A DNA stretch of 64,000 nt from Geothrix sp. SG200 (GTDB lineage Bacteria; Acidobacteriota; Holophagae; Holophagales; Holophagaceae), in the NCBI RefSeq assembly GCF_022808935.1, contig NZ_JAKZFR010000004.1:186001-250000 (forward strand). Direction: 5' to 3'. The notes beneath the pieces are model-generated. The model was given only the letters and a program-made list of their open reading frames with translations, was not told where the DNA came from and ran no database searches. Positions 28,901-36,420 of this stretch are shown one piece after another (position 1 is the stretch's first letter; every line of letters begins with the position of its first letter). The position numbers were made by a program, and so were the translations under genes.

Positions 28901-29118
28901 TTGTAGTCCAGGTAGGCCGGGCTGGCCTTTCCTCCGAACCAGAAAAGGTTCCATTCCCGTCGCAGGTCCGCCCGGTCGTGCCCGCCTAGGGCGTGGGGGC
29001 TCCGGCGATAGGGCAGGTCCAGGCGACGCTGTCCGGGGTTCCCCTCCTGGGCGGCGAGTCCCGACAAGGAAGCCGATAACAAGAGGAGAGCGAGGAACTT
29101 GGTCGCCCGGTGGTTCAT
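25903..29118 (-). CDS. Secreted Asp-box (BNR/sortilin-like) repeat protein with Ig-like domains and C-terminal dockerin
   Basis: A 1071-residue exported protein with a signal peptide ending SGLAA. Residues about 110-850 form beta-propeller blades with around ten Asp-box motifs (TTDGGATWTA, STDGGATFVA, STDGGLSWVQ, STNGGGSWTA, TSDGGATWSR), as in VPS10/sortilin-like and sialidase propellers. Two Ig-like domains follow (about 860-1020, each with ATFSATVTN or TTFTATVTN). The last approximately 48 residues are a type I dockerin with two calcium loops, DLNGDGVADLRDL and DLTGDGTVDDKDL. The propeller probably binds or acts on a polymer, and the dockerin should dock to a cohesin. GGAG precedes the ATG. 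It is the first gene of the exported cluster. Confidence 0.87.
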   Translation of the reverse strand: MNHRATKFLALLLLSASLSGLAAQEGNPGQRRLDLPYRRSPHALGGHDRADLRREWNLFWFGGKASPAYLDYKNRVAEQQTRLWAPRRLQGAGPLAQPLAQSPAGTPPAALATGPAGIGGVWTNLGPFSQLTSTTPDIDSGRPVAIVAHPTAPTLYLATSGGGVFRCDNADPASTTDWTWYSVTDALPTSSSGGNVSVGALAMSPVDPNTLYMGAGDFFDAEGRGFFKTTDGGATWTAAPLSSLGTATRSYAILPLDASRILWATNAGLRISTDGGATFVAATGGPVTGQVWSLQKVTAADLLCSVEVTSGSTSTASIHYSTNAGASWTAATLPSLTFTPGRITIRAAGDGTTAYAILEDTTTNSSSTTVARGVLKSIDKGATWTWLAAPTASGGLFQGSGPQMGSDGGQGWYNHGLAVDPNNPSRLFVGANLALYRSTDGGLSWVQLTHWFGSGHVYAHADFHATAWSPSGATLYVGNDGGLAVVRDPFRVTIPTASFDTSFLDNRRNKGLASHLVYNVGSTAAATPLDSKWRISLGMQDNGTRLRQPAAPGGTLTGTEGTFEDEIGGDGFATLFHPTDGTQVLGSIYYTDIYRSTNGGASFSESISGITEANNKDLAPFAPKLAPGDAARPAAVYTSTNGKVYLSTSFGASWVAIGTGGLPAPLDMSSTTTNTTNPELFIRNLAASASDPNTLGIAANQSRVYLTSSGGSSWTKGGALPGSASYLSCIEFDRTAPTTVYVGSVAPSSTANHLWKSTNGGGSWTAIDGSPTASNGFPFGIPVHVVKADPLVANKVYVGTDFGVYMTSDGGATWSRFGSNLPLVATQDLYIAPDGSFLRAATFGRGVWELQAAQVSVSLDRSTATVNPSASTTFTATVTNYATDNKVNWTVSAGGGSISPAQTASGSAATYTAPAAPGVYTVTAASSEVPSASASATVSVYNPASVTVSVSPATASLLAGGTATFSATVTNAPSQGVSWSASGGTITAGGVYTAPAAAGTYTITATSIWPGTTSGTASVTVKTLDLNGDGVADLRDLLFFAKFYGTTNPTCDLTGDGTVDDKDLAILLGGL

Positions 29119-29308
29119 GACGTCTCCAGGAAGGACCCCCGGGGCCGCAGTGGAAACGAGATCGGGGGCCTGGGGGATCCCAAACTATACGACAGTCAAA
29201 GGCCCGCGCCAGTTGGCTTTTGGCAACGCCGCCAAGGTCTTCTCCGCTGCCTCACGTTGACCCTGTCGCCCGGGGCCCCTAGGCTGGAGGTTTGGGTCTG
29301 CCGCCACC

Positions 29309-31054
29309 GTGATCGCCCTCCGTCCCGACAATCCCCTGATCGTCCAGAGCGATCGCACCCTGCTGCTCGAGGTGGCCCACCCGGCCTTCGAGCAGGTGCG
29401 AGACGAACTGGCGCGGTTCGCGGAACTGGTGAAGAGCCCCGAGCACATCCACACCTATCGCATCACCCCGCTGAGCCTGTGGAACGCCTCCGCCTCCGGC
29501 GTGGCCTGCCAGGACATGATCGAGACGCTGAACACCTGGTCCAAGTACCCGGTGCCCCAGAACCTGCTGCAGGAGATCGAGGACCACGGCACGCGCTACG
29601 GCAAGCTGCGGCTGGTGGCCAAGGGCGACCGACTGGCTCTGGAGATGGACGACCGGGGTCTCTTCTGGGAGCTGGAGAACCAGAAGTCGCTGCAGGGGAT
29701 GCTGGCGGAGCCCTACCCGGACGAGAAGGGCATCTTCCTCCAGACCGGGATGCGCGGCGAGGCCAAGCTCCAGCTCATCCGCCTGGGCCATCCCGTGCAG
29801 GACATGGCCGGCTACAAGCCCGGCGACCCGCTGCCCTTCGAGCTGTCGCCCATCACCAAGCAGAACGGCAAGCCCTTCGGCTTGCGCCACTACCAGCAGG
29901 CCGCCGTGGACGTCTTCCACGCTGGCGGTGGGCCCGACGGCGGCGCCGGCGTGCTGGTGCTCCCCTGCGGCGCCGGCAAGACCGTCATCGGCATCGGCTG
30001 CATGGGCAGCCTCCAGACCCACACCCTGGTGCTCACCACCAACGGCACCGCCGTGAAGCAGTGGAAGCAGGAGCTGCTGGACAAGACCAGCCTCACGGAA
30101 GACCAGGTGGGCCTCTACACGGGCGACACCAAGGAGATCAAGCCCGTCACCATTGCCACCTACCAGATCCTCACCTACCGCAAGAGCAAGACCGGCCCCT
30201 TCGAGCACTTCAAGCTCTTCGAGGCCGCCAACTGGGGTCTGGTGATCTACGACGAGGTCCACATGCTCCCGGCACCGGTGTTCCGCGCCGTGGCGGAGCT
30301 GCAGGCCAAGCGGCGCCTGGGCCTCACGGCCACCCTGGTGCGCGAGGACGGCAAGGAGGAGGACGTCTTCAGCCTCATCGGCCCCAAGCGCGTGGACGTG
30401 CCCTGGAAGATGCTGGAGAAGGACGGCTTCATCGCCACGGCGCATTGCCTGGAGATCCGTGTGCCGCTCCCCACGGACGAGCGCATGGAATACGCCGTGG
30501 CAGACCAGCGCCAGCGCTTCCGCATCGCGTCCGAGAACAGCCTCAAGCTGGCGGTGATGGACGAGCTCCTGGCCGGGCACCCCAACGACAGCATCCTCGT
30601 CATCGGCCAGTACCTGGAGCAGCTCCGCATCATCGGCGAGCGCCTGAACGCGCCGGTGCTTACGGGGCAGACGCCGGAGAAGGAGCGGGAGGTGCTCTTC
30701 CGCCGCTTCCGCGAGGGCGACCTCCGCGTGCTCATCGTGAGCAAGGTGGCCAACTTCGCCATCGACCTCCCGGACGCCAGCGTGGCCATCCAGGTGAGCG
30801 GCACCTTCGGCTCGCGGCAGGAGGAGGCCCAGCGCCTGGGCCGCATCCTGCGCCCCAAGGGCGACCGCAACGTGAGCTACTTCTACTCGCTCATCAGCCG
30901 CGACACCACCGAGCAGGAATTCGCGAGGAACCGCCAGCTCTTCCTCACGGAGCAGGGCTACCGCTACCTCATCGAGAGCCGGCACTTCGACGAAACAGGG
31001 CGGTTGAGCGAGCCCGCCGTGTGGAAGCGGCTGCTGGAAGAAACCGCAGGCTAA
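29309..31054 (+). CDS. XPB/Rad25-type superfamily 2 DNA helicase
   Basis: A 581-residue helicase. After an N-terminal damage-recognition-like region (about 1-190) come LRHYQQAAVD (Q/Ia region), Walker A CGAGKT, motif II DEVH in GLVIYDEVHMLPAP, and motif III LTAT followed by the XPB-specific RED motif (LVREDGKEEDVF). A thumb-like segment and the second RecA domain (SILVIGQYLEQL ... QRLGRILRPKG, motif VI) follow. Bacterial XPB is a 3'-5' helicase, and a role in DNA repair is inferred. The start is GTG 29309. It is transcribed away from the exported cluster, with a 190-bp intergenic region upstream that shows no obvious element. A candidate partner lies at 19936. Confidence 0.93.
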   Translation: MIALRPDNPLIVQSDRTLLLEVAHPAFEQVRDELARFAELVKSPEHIHTYRITPLSLWNASASGVACQDMIETLNTWSKYPVPQNLLQEIEDHGTRYGKLRLVAKGDRLALEMDDRGLFWELENQKSLQGMLAEPYPDEKGIFLQTGMRGEAKLQLIRLGHPVQDMAGYKPGDPLPFELSPITKQNGKPFGLRHYQQAAVDVFHAGGGPDGGAGVLVLPCGAGKTVIGIGCMGSLQTHTLVLTTNGTAVKQWKQELLDKTSLTEDQVGLYTGDTKEIKPVTIATYQILTYRKSKTGPFEHFKLFEAANWGLVIYDEVHMLPAPVFRAVAELQAKRRLGLTATLVREDGKEEDVFSLIGPKRVDVPWKMLEKDGFIATAHCLEIRVPLPTDERMEYAVADQRQRFRIASENSLKLAVMDELLAGHPNDSILVIGQYLEQLRIIGERLNAPVLTGQTPEKEREVLFRRFREGDLRVLIVSKVANFAIDLPDASVAIQVSGTFGSRQEEAQRLGRILRPKGDRNVSYFYSLISRDTTEQEFARNRQLFLTEQGYRYLIESRHFDETGRLSEPAVWKRLLEETAG

Positions 31055-31070
31055 TGAAAGAAGGTCGATA

Positions 31071-31120
31071 AGCGGAGGAGAGCGGAGAAAAGATTGGCTT
31101 TCCCTCCGCTCTCCTCCGCT
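31071..31120. repeat. Purine-rich palindrome (AGCGGAGGAGAGCGGAG)
   Basis: A perfect 17-bp inverted repeat (31071-31087 and 31104-31120) with a short loop lies between the convergent XPB and pgpA genes. It could fold into a strong hairpin and serve as a terminator for both. It is related in sequence to the palindromes at 33670-33775 and 2276-2484, suggesting a repeat family. Confidence 0.7.
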
Positions 31121-31154
31121 CCTCCGCCAACCTCCCCTGCTGGAAATCTTTTCC

Positions 31155-31724
31155 TTAGATCTTCAGGTGAGCCACCAGCCACCGGTCCAGGGGCCAGGCG
31201 ATGAGCGCCGCGAGGAGGCCCGCCAACACGTCGTCCGCCACCACGCCCCAGCCGCCGGGCAGGTGCTGGGCGCGGTCCACCGCGCCTGGTTTCCAGATGT
31301 CGAAGAGCCGGAAGAGCAGGAAGGGCGCCACCAGCTGCGCGGCCCAGAGGCTCCAGGGCCGCGGCTGGACCGTCCCCGTGAACAGCAGGGGCGTGAGGGC
31401 GATCCAGACGCCGGCCCATTCATCGGCCACGACGAACGAGGGATCCTTCTGGCCGGTCTCCCCCACCACGCCATCCGCAGCCCAGACGGCCATCAGGGTG
31501 AGGGCCAGGGGCGCCGCGGGGAGCACCCAGGACGGGAGGGCCCAGCCACGGACGATCCACACCAGCAGGAGCCAGGCGGCCAGCCCCGCCAGGCTGCCCC
31601 AGGTGCCCGGTGCCGGCCTCAGGTAGCCGCTGCCGAAGCCCGTGGCCAGCCACCAGGCGGGGCGAGGGGCCTTCCTTCCTGAGGACTGGGGACTGATGAG
31701 GCCTGAGGCCTGTTTCTCAAACAT
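31155..31724 (-). CDS. pgpA: Phosphatidylglycerophosphatase A
   Basis: A 189-residue integral membrane enzyme that dephosphorylates phosphatidylglycerophosphate to phosphatidylglycerol. Family signatures are GFGSGYLRPAPGTWGSLAG at the N terminus, VVADEWAGVWIAL, LFRLFDIWKPGAV and GGWGVVADDVLAG; the conserved aspartates are in the last three. About four TM helices are visible. The first approximately 20 residues (MFEKQASGLISPQSSGRK) are not family-like and are partly encoded by an ACTGAGGACTG repeat, so the real start might be later. It overlaps the ABC permease gene by 8 bp and ends the three-gene operon. Confidence 0.92.
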   Translation of the reverse strand: MFEKQASGLISPQSSGRKAPRPAWWLATGFGSGYLRPAPGTWGSLAGLAAWLLLVWIVRGWALPSWVLPAAPLALTLMAVWAADGVVGETGQKDPSFVVADEWAGVWIALTPLLFTGTVQPRPWSLWAAQLVAPFLLFRLFDIWKPGAVDRAQHLPGGWGVVADDVLAGLLAALIAWPLDRWLVAHLKI

Positions 31725-32961
31725 GTCTCAATGCCTCCACGATGCGGAGCTTCGCGGCCTTGAGGCCGGGGAACAGGGCGCTCACCTGGAGCGTGGCCTG
31801 GAGACCCAGGGCCACCGCGAGATAGACGCCGGGCACGAGGTGGATGTCCAGCTCGTAGCCGTGGCTGGTGCCGGGCGGGGCGGGCATCTGGAGGTGCAGG
31901 GCATTGAGGCCCGCCCGCAGCAGCAGGGTGGCGACCAGGCCCATGGCGCTGCCGAAGAGGCCGAGGAAAGCGCCCTCCCACTGGAGCAGGGCCAGCAATT
32001 GGCCGGGCTGGAGGCCCATGGCCCGCAGCACACCGAACTCGCGGACGCGCTCCATGACGGACATGAGCAGGGTGTTGGCTGTGGCCAGCAGGACCACCAG
32101 GAAGAGCACCAGGCCCATGAAGCCGAAGATCGCGTAGTAGAGCAGCTTCACCTGCCGGTAGAAGGAGGCCAGCTCGAACCAGGGCCTTACGGTGGTTTCA
32201 GGCAGCAGGGCCTGGAGCCGCGCCTGCTCGGCAGCCGTGTCGGCAGGGCGCTTGAGAACGACCGAGAGCCGCGAGCGGGCCGGGCCCGCGTCCAGCAGCT
32301 GGGCGGCCGTGGCGAGGCTCACGGTGAGCACACGGTCGTTCAGCTCCTTCAGCCCCTGGTCCTGGAGGCCCACGACCTCGACGTCCACGGCGTTCAGGGC
32401 GCCGTCCCTGGTGGTGGACATGAGGGTGAGCAGGCTGCCCACGGAGGCTCCCAGGCTCCGGGCCAGGCCCGTGCCTAGGATCACTTCACGGACCGCGGGA
32501 TCGGTGGACAGCCACCGGGAGTCGGCGCCGCCCGTGGCCTTGGCCCCGTCCTTCAGGGCATCGAGGCAGGCCATGTGCTTCGGTTCCAGGGCGGGATCCA
32601 CGGCGGTGCCCAGGAAGGCCACGCTCTTGGGGCCGCTGCTGAGCAGGCCCATGAAGTGGATGCGGGGAAGCACTTCCGCCACGGCGGGATCCTGCCGCAG
32701 CCGCGCCGCCAGCGCCTCGCCGTCCGGCAGGGCCTTCTCCAGGCTCTGGGCTTCGTCACCCTCCAGAGTGCCAGGGGCCATCACCTGGAGATGTCCCAGG
32801 CCACCGCGGATGGCGCCATCGGCGAGGCCCTGGAAGGTCTGAGCCATGAAGCCCCCGGCCAGGCTCAGGGCCATGAAGCCTGCCACCACCACCATGAGCG
32901 TCAGCGCCGTGCGCCGCCGCTGGCGCAGCAGGTTCCGCAGGGCCAGCCGGGCGAGGATCAC
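31717..32961 (-). CDS. ABC transporter permease, FtsX/LolC-LolE type
   Basis: A 414-residue protein with a TM helix at the N terminus (about 15-40, RTALTLMVVVAGFMALSLAGGF), a large periplasmic domain (about 45-275) and three C-terminal TM helices (YYAIFGFMGLVLFLVVLLATANTLL and two more). EFGVLRAMGLQPGQLLALL is the FtsX-domain coupling motif. The layout is that of LolC/LolE or MacB-type permeases that move lipoproteins or other substrates out of the inner membrane. It overlaps its ATPase by 4 bp (ATGA). With many lipoproteins in the window, lipoprotein release is attractive but not proven. Confidence 0.85.
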   Translation of the reverse strand: MILARLALRNLLRQRRRTALTLMVVVAGFMALSLAGGFMAQTFQGLADGAIRGGLGHLQVMAPGTLEGDEAQSLEKALPDGEALAARLRQDPAVAEVLPRIHFMGLLSSGPKSVAFLGTAVDPALEPKHMACLDALKDGAKATGGADSRWLSTDPAVREVILGTGLARSLGASVGSLLTLMSTTRDGALNAVDVEVVGLQDQGLKELNDRVLTVSLATAAQLLDAGPARSRLSVVLKRPADTAAEQARLQALLPETTVRPWFELASFYRQVKLLYYAIFGFMGLVLFLVVLLATANTLLMSVMERVREFGVLRAMGLQPGQLLALLQWEGAFLGLFGSAMGLVATLLLRAGLNALHLQMPAPPGTSHGYELDIHLVPGVYLAVALGLQATLQVSALFPGLKAAKLRIVEALRHV

Positions 32962-33632
32962 CGGTGCTCCTCTTCGATGAGCCGCCCGTCGGCGAGGCGG
33001 AAGACGTGGTCGGCCCGGGCGATGACGGCGGGGTCGTGGCTGGCCACCAGGAAGGTGGCACCCCGCTCGGCGGCCAGCTCGGCCATGAGGTCCATGAGGG
33101 GGCCACCGTGGGCGTGGTCCAAGCTGGCCGTGGGCTCGTCCGCCAGCACCAGGAGGGGATCGGGGGCCAGGGCGCGGGCGATGGCGGCGCGCTGCTGCTG
33201 ACCGCCGCTCAGCTGGCCGGGGCGATGGTGCAGCCGGTCCGCGAGGCCCACGCGGTCCAGGGCGGCAGCCGCCCGGCGCCGAGCCTCATCCTCGACCAGG
33301 CCCTGGAGCTGCAGGGGCAGCATGGCATTCTCCAGGGCCGTGAGCACGGGAACCAGGTTGAAGGCCTGGAACACAAAGCCCAGCCGGGTCAGACGGAGGC
33401 GGCCGCGTTCGCGCTCGGGGAGGCTGGACACCTCCTGTCCATCCAGGAAGACGGCACCCTCGTCGGGCTGGTCCAGCAAGCCCGCCAGCTGGAGCAGGGT
33501 GGTCTTGCCGCTGCCGCTGGGGCCCGCCAGCACCGCCAGACAGCCCTTCGGAACCGCCAGCGACACGCCGAACACGCCAGCGCGCTCGCCGCCGAGTTCG
33601 TAGGCGCGGGTGACCTCCCTCAGTTCCAGCAT
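32958..33632 (-). CDS. ABC transporter ATP-binding protein, LolD/MacB-like
   Basis: A 224-residue nucleotide-binding subunit. Walker A is GPSGSGKTTL, the Q-loop region is LGFVFQAFNLVPVLTALEN, the signature is LSGGQQQR, Walker B is LLVLADEPTASLD and the H-loop is FLVASHDPAV. The sequence groups with the LolD/FtsE/MacB ATPases that work with FtsX-like permeases. It is the first gene of the operon ATPase-permease-pgpA. The gap upstream of it carries a purine-rich palindrome. Confidence 0.92.
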   Translation of the reverse strand: MLELREVTRAYELGGERAGVFGVSLAVPKGCLAVLAGPSGSGKTTLLQLAGLLDQPDEGAVFLDGQEVSSLPERERGRLRLTRLGFVFQAFNLVPVLTALENAMLPLQLQGLVEDEARRRAAAALDRVGLADRLHHRPGQLSGGQQQRAAIARALAPDPLLVLADEPTASLDHAHGGPLMDLMAELAAERGATFLVASHDPAVIARADHVFRLADGRLIEEEHR

Positions 33633-33669
33633 CCGCCCAGTGTACCTGTCCCTGGCACCGGCTCATGGA

Positions 33670-33780
33670 TCGAAAAGGAATTCGGAAAGCTGAGGAAAGC
33701 GGAGGGGCTGAGGAGAGCGGAGAAAGGTTCTCTCCTCCGCTGTCCTCCGTGTCTCCGCTTTCCTCCGCGTTTAAATTTCC
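33670..33780. repeat. Purine-rich imperfect palindrome
   Basis: Left units such as GAAAGCGGAGG and GGAGAGCGGAGAAAGG are mirrored on the right by TCTCTCCTCCGCTGTCC and TCTCCGCTTTCCTCC. The 165-bp gap between the DUF5916 gene and the ABC ATPase gene (same strand) contains nothing else. It is the same family as 31071-31120. Confidence 0.6.
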
Positions 33781-33797
33781 TTTCCCTCGGGAGACCT

Positions 33798-35987
33798 CTA
33801 AAACTGCATGGCGTAGGCCAGCTTGGCGAACACGCCGCGCTCCACCATGCGCTCGGTGGGCAGGATGGCGAGGGGATCGCGCCGCCGCTGGCCGGACCAG
33901 CCCAAGTAGGCGTTGGTGAAGGCATTGGGCTGCCACCCCAGGAAGGCCTTGAGGAACTTGTCCACGCCGTCGATTTCGGAGCCGTCGTACCGCACCACGA
34001 ACGCCTGGGTCTTCAGGTAGAAGAACCGCGGCATCTGGTAGGTGGCCGTGGCCGCCAGCTTCCGCGCCCGCACGAGCCGGAGGTCGTCGGATTCGCGATC
34101 CAGCACGGTTCTCTGGGCCGAGAGGTCGTAGCTCAGATCCCCGACCGCGCCGTGGGAGCTGAAGCTGACGGTATGGATGCGCGCCGGGGCGCCAGAAGCC
34201 AGGTCGATGGTGCGTCCGCGGACGACCCGCGCCAGCATCTGGGCCCAGCTGAGCTTCTTCCAGCTCAAGGCCATGTTGAGGTTGCGGGTGGCGTTGGAGG
34301 TTACCTCGTCATCCGCCCAGGTGCGCCCCGCGATGTCCCAGTCCAGGCTCCAGGCCCACCGGTTGGCGGTTTCCACATAGGTGCTCAGGCCCACGGCGCG
34401 ATCGAAGGGATTCCCGTCCCACCACACGAGACGGCGCGCGCGCAGGTAGAGGTTCGCCTGGGAGAACTTCCCGCCGTTCCAGTTGCCCTGCCAGCCGAAG
34501 GTCCCGGTCTGCTGGCGGTAGCCCCGGAGGTCCGTGAAGCCCGAGACCAGCACCAGGCCGGGGCTGGTGGTCTGGCTGACGGCGCTGGCGAACCAGTGGC
34601 GCGTGTTCCAGTCCAGCTCGGCGGAGGTGGAGGTCCCCCGCTGGGAGAGGATGCTTCCATCCGGCTGAGGCAGGTGCGAGGTGGCGGCCATGGCGCTGCC
34701 GATGAAGTGGAACTCGGAGCCCAGGTACTGATCCAGGTAGAGGCCGCCGCTCTGGCCGCCGATCAGTCCGCCGGCGGCGTCCGGCCCGCCCTGCAGGCGC
34801 TTGTCCGTGCCGAGGACGGAAAGGCCCGAGCCGCGCCCGTCCAGCTGGAAGCGCAGCGCGGCCGCCGTGTCGCGGGTGGGCAGGCCCTCGACGCCCTGGG
34901 CGCCGTTGGCGCTCAACATGAGGCCGCCGTCCTCGTCCTTGGCGTGGAGCACGGTCCAGCTGGCCAGGGAGCCCTGGCCCGAGGCCTTGAGGCCGTACAG
35001 GGGGCTCTGGATGGAGCGGCTGAAGAACTGCCGCTGGGCCGCGGGCGGGGAGAGCAGGTCCATGCCCTCCAGGAAGAAGGGCCGGCGCTCGGGATAGAAC
35101 ACCTTGAAGCGGCTGTTGATCTGAAGCGGGTCCACGTCCGCGTCCGCCGTGGCGAAGTCGGGACGGTAGGTGCCTTCGAAGGTGAGGGCGGTGGTGGCGT
35201 AGCGGACATCCATGCCCAGGCGGGCCTTGGATTCCACGGGCGCCGCCGGGTTGGTCTCCAGCGACTGGGTGCGGGTGTAGGTGGCGAAGGGGATCACCAG
35301 GAAGGGCGAGCCGGGCTTGTCCACCGGGGCGCCGGAGACCCGGGCCATCTGGCAGATATCGCACTGCACGTCCTTGCTCATGCGCGGCCAGGAGATGCCG
35401 TAGCGCCGCTCCCGGGGGATGATGCGCAAGATGCGGAGGGCCCAATCGCCGGGCCGCCGGCGCAAGCTGCTGTAGGGGATGCGCATCTTCACGACGTAGC
35501 CGTCCGGCGTCAGCACGCCGGTGGAATCCCAGAGGCAGTCGTACGAGGCGTTCTCCCCGGTGCTGTCCGTCATGATCTCGTCGATCTGGCCGCCCAGGGG
35601 TGTCACGAAGAAGCGGGCGATGCTCTGGCCCTTGCCGGAGGGATCCAGGTCCACGCCCACGAAGTCGAAGTCGCCGTTGTTGGTGTCGCGCATGTGGTGG
35701 GCGGCGTGGATCTTCGAGGGCTCGGGATCCTTCGCCTCCACGGCCACGTAGAGGGCATCCGGACCCCAGCCCACATGGACGATGGTGGGCCAGCGGTTCT
35801 CGCCCTTGTCGTCCGGCATGATCATGCCGAACTCCGTGATCACCAGGGCCTCCTTCCAGGTGGAGAGGTCCGCGTCCCGGGTCATGGACGGCGCCTGGGC
35901 CAGCCGGGGGATGGCCAGGTGCAGCGGGTTGGGTGCCTGGGAAGCCAGGATGGGCAGACAGGCAAAGGCCAAGACCGGATGGCGCAT
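33798..35987 (-). CDS. DUF5916 outer-membrane barrel protein with N-terminal family-9-like sugar-binding domain
   Basis: A 729-residue exported protein with a signal peptide (MRHPVLAFACLPILAS). Residues about 40-200 form a CBM9-like domain (DADLSTWKEALVITEFG ... DALYVAVEAKDPEPSKI ... GDFDFVGVDLDPSGKG). The rest is a DUF5916 region of repeated amphipathic beta-strands, with FYPERRPFFLEGMDLL as a family hallmark, and it ends in an aromatic residue (AYAMQF) as outer-membrane barrels do. It may bind or transport an extracellular polymer; no substrate is indicated. It stands alone, followed by the 94-residue repeat protein's region upstream. Confidence 0.85.
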   Translation of the reverse strand: MRHPVLAFACLPILASQAPNPLHLAIPRLAQAPSMTRDADLSTWKEALVITEFGMIMPDDKGENRWPTIVHVGWGPDALYVAVEAKDPEPSKIHAAHHMRDTNNGDFDFVGVDLDPSGKGQSIARFFVTPLGGQIDEIMTDSTGENASYDCLWDSTGVLTPDGYVVKMRIPYSSLRRRPGDWALRILRIIPRERRYGISWPRMSKDVQCDICQMARVSGAPVDKPGSPFLVIPFATYTRTQSLETNPAAPVESKARLGMDVRYATTALTFEGTYRPDFATADADVDPLQINSRFKVFYPERRPFFLEGMDLLSPPAAQRQFFSRSIQSPLYGLKASGQGSLASWTVLHAKDEDGGLMLSANGAQGVEGLPTRDTAAALRFQLDGRGSGLSVLGTDKRLQGGPDAAGGLIGGQSGGLYLDQYLGSEFHFIGSAMAATSHLPQPDGSILSQRGTSTSAELDWNTRHWFASAVSQTTSPGLVLVSGFTDLRGYRQQTGTFGWQGNWNGGKFSQANLYLRARRLVWWDGNPFDRAVGLSTYVETANRWAWSLDWDIAGRTWADDEVTSNATRNLNMALSWKKLSWAQMLARVVRGRTIDLASGAPARIHTVSFSSHGAVGDLSYDLSAQRTVLDRESDDLRLVRARKLAATATYQMPRFFYLKTQAFVVRYDGSEIDGVDKFLKAFLGWQPNAFTNAYLGWSGQRRRDPLAILPTERMVERGVFAKLAYAMQF

Positions 35988-36068
35988 GAAAGATCCCTGA
36001 AACGGTTCCTATGGCCTACGAGGGACTTCGGAGATCCGTTTAGAACCCTCGGCCTGAATCCTTGGGGT

Positions 36069-36353
36069 TCAGCGCTTGGCGGGAGCCGGCGAGGCCGCGG
36101 GCTTGGCAGCCTTGCCCCGGGGGTCGTCCGGCTTGGGGCCGATGGCTTTGGGATCCTTGGCCCGGGGATCGTCGGGTTTGGGACCGATGGCTTTGATGTT
36201 CTTGCCCTTGGGATCGTCCGGCTTGGGGCCGATGGCCTTGGCCTTGGCCTTGGCTTTGGCCGGGGCCTGGGCGGACAGGGGGGCCGCCTGGAGCGCGGCG
36301 GCCACGATCAGGCCGATGGGAAGGGCGGAAGCCAGAAGGGCGGGAGGACGCAT
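36069..36353 (-). CDS. Small exported protein with 15-residue tandem repeats
   Basis: A 94-residue protein; ATG 36353 is chosen because AGGAG lies five bases upstream and a signal peptide follows (MRPPALLASALPIGLIVAAA). After cleavage the protein is basic and consists mainly of three tandem copies of a unit KAIGPKPDDPxxKxx, then a Pro/Ala/Lys tail. No known domain is visible. The repeated unit is well conserved in protein but varied in codons, so it is not a fresh DNA duplication. The function is unknown. It is followed 81 bp later by the DUF5916 gene. Confidence 0.65.
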   Translation of the reverse strand: MRPPALLASALPIGLIVAAALQAAPLSAQAPAKAKAKAKAIGPKPDDPKGKNIKAIGPKPDDPRAKDPKAIGPKPDDPRGKAAKPAASPAPAKR

Positions 36354-36420
36354 GAAAGCTCCTGGGCGGCTGGGTCGGGAGGTCGAGCCCCAGGTTAACC
36401 GCATCCAGCGCGGAACCTCG

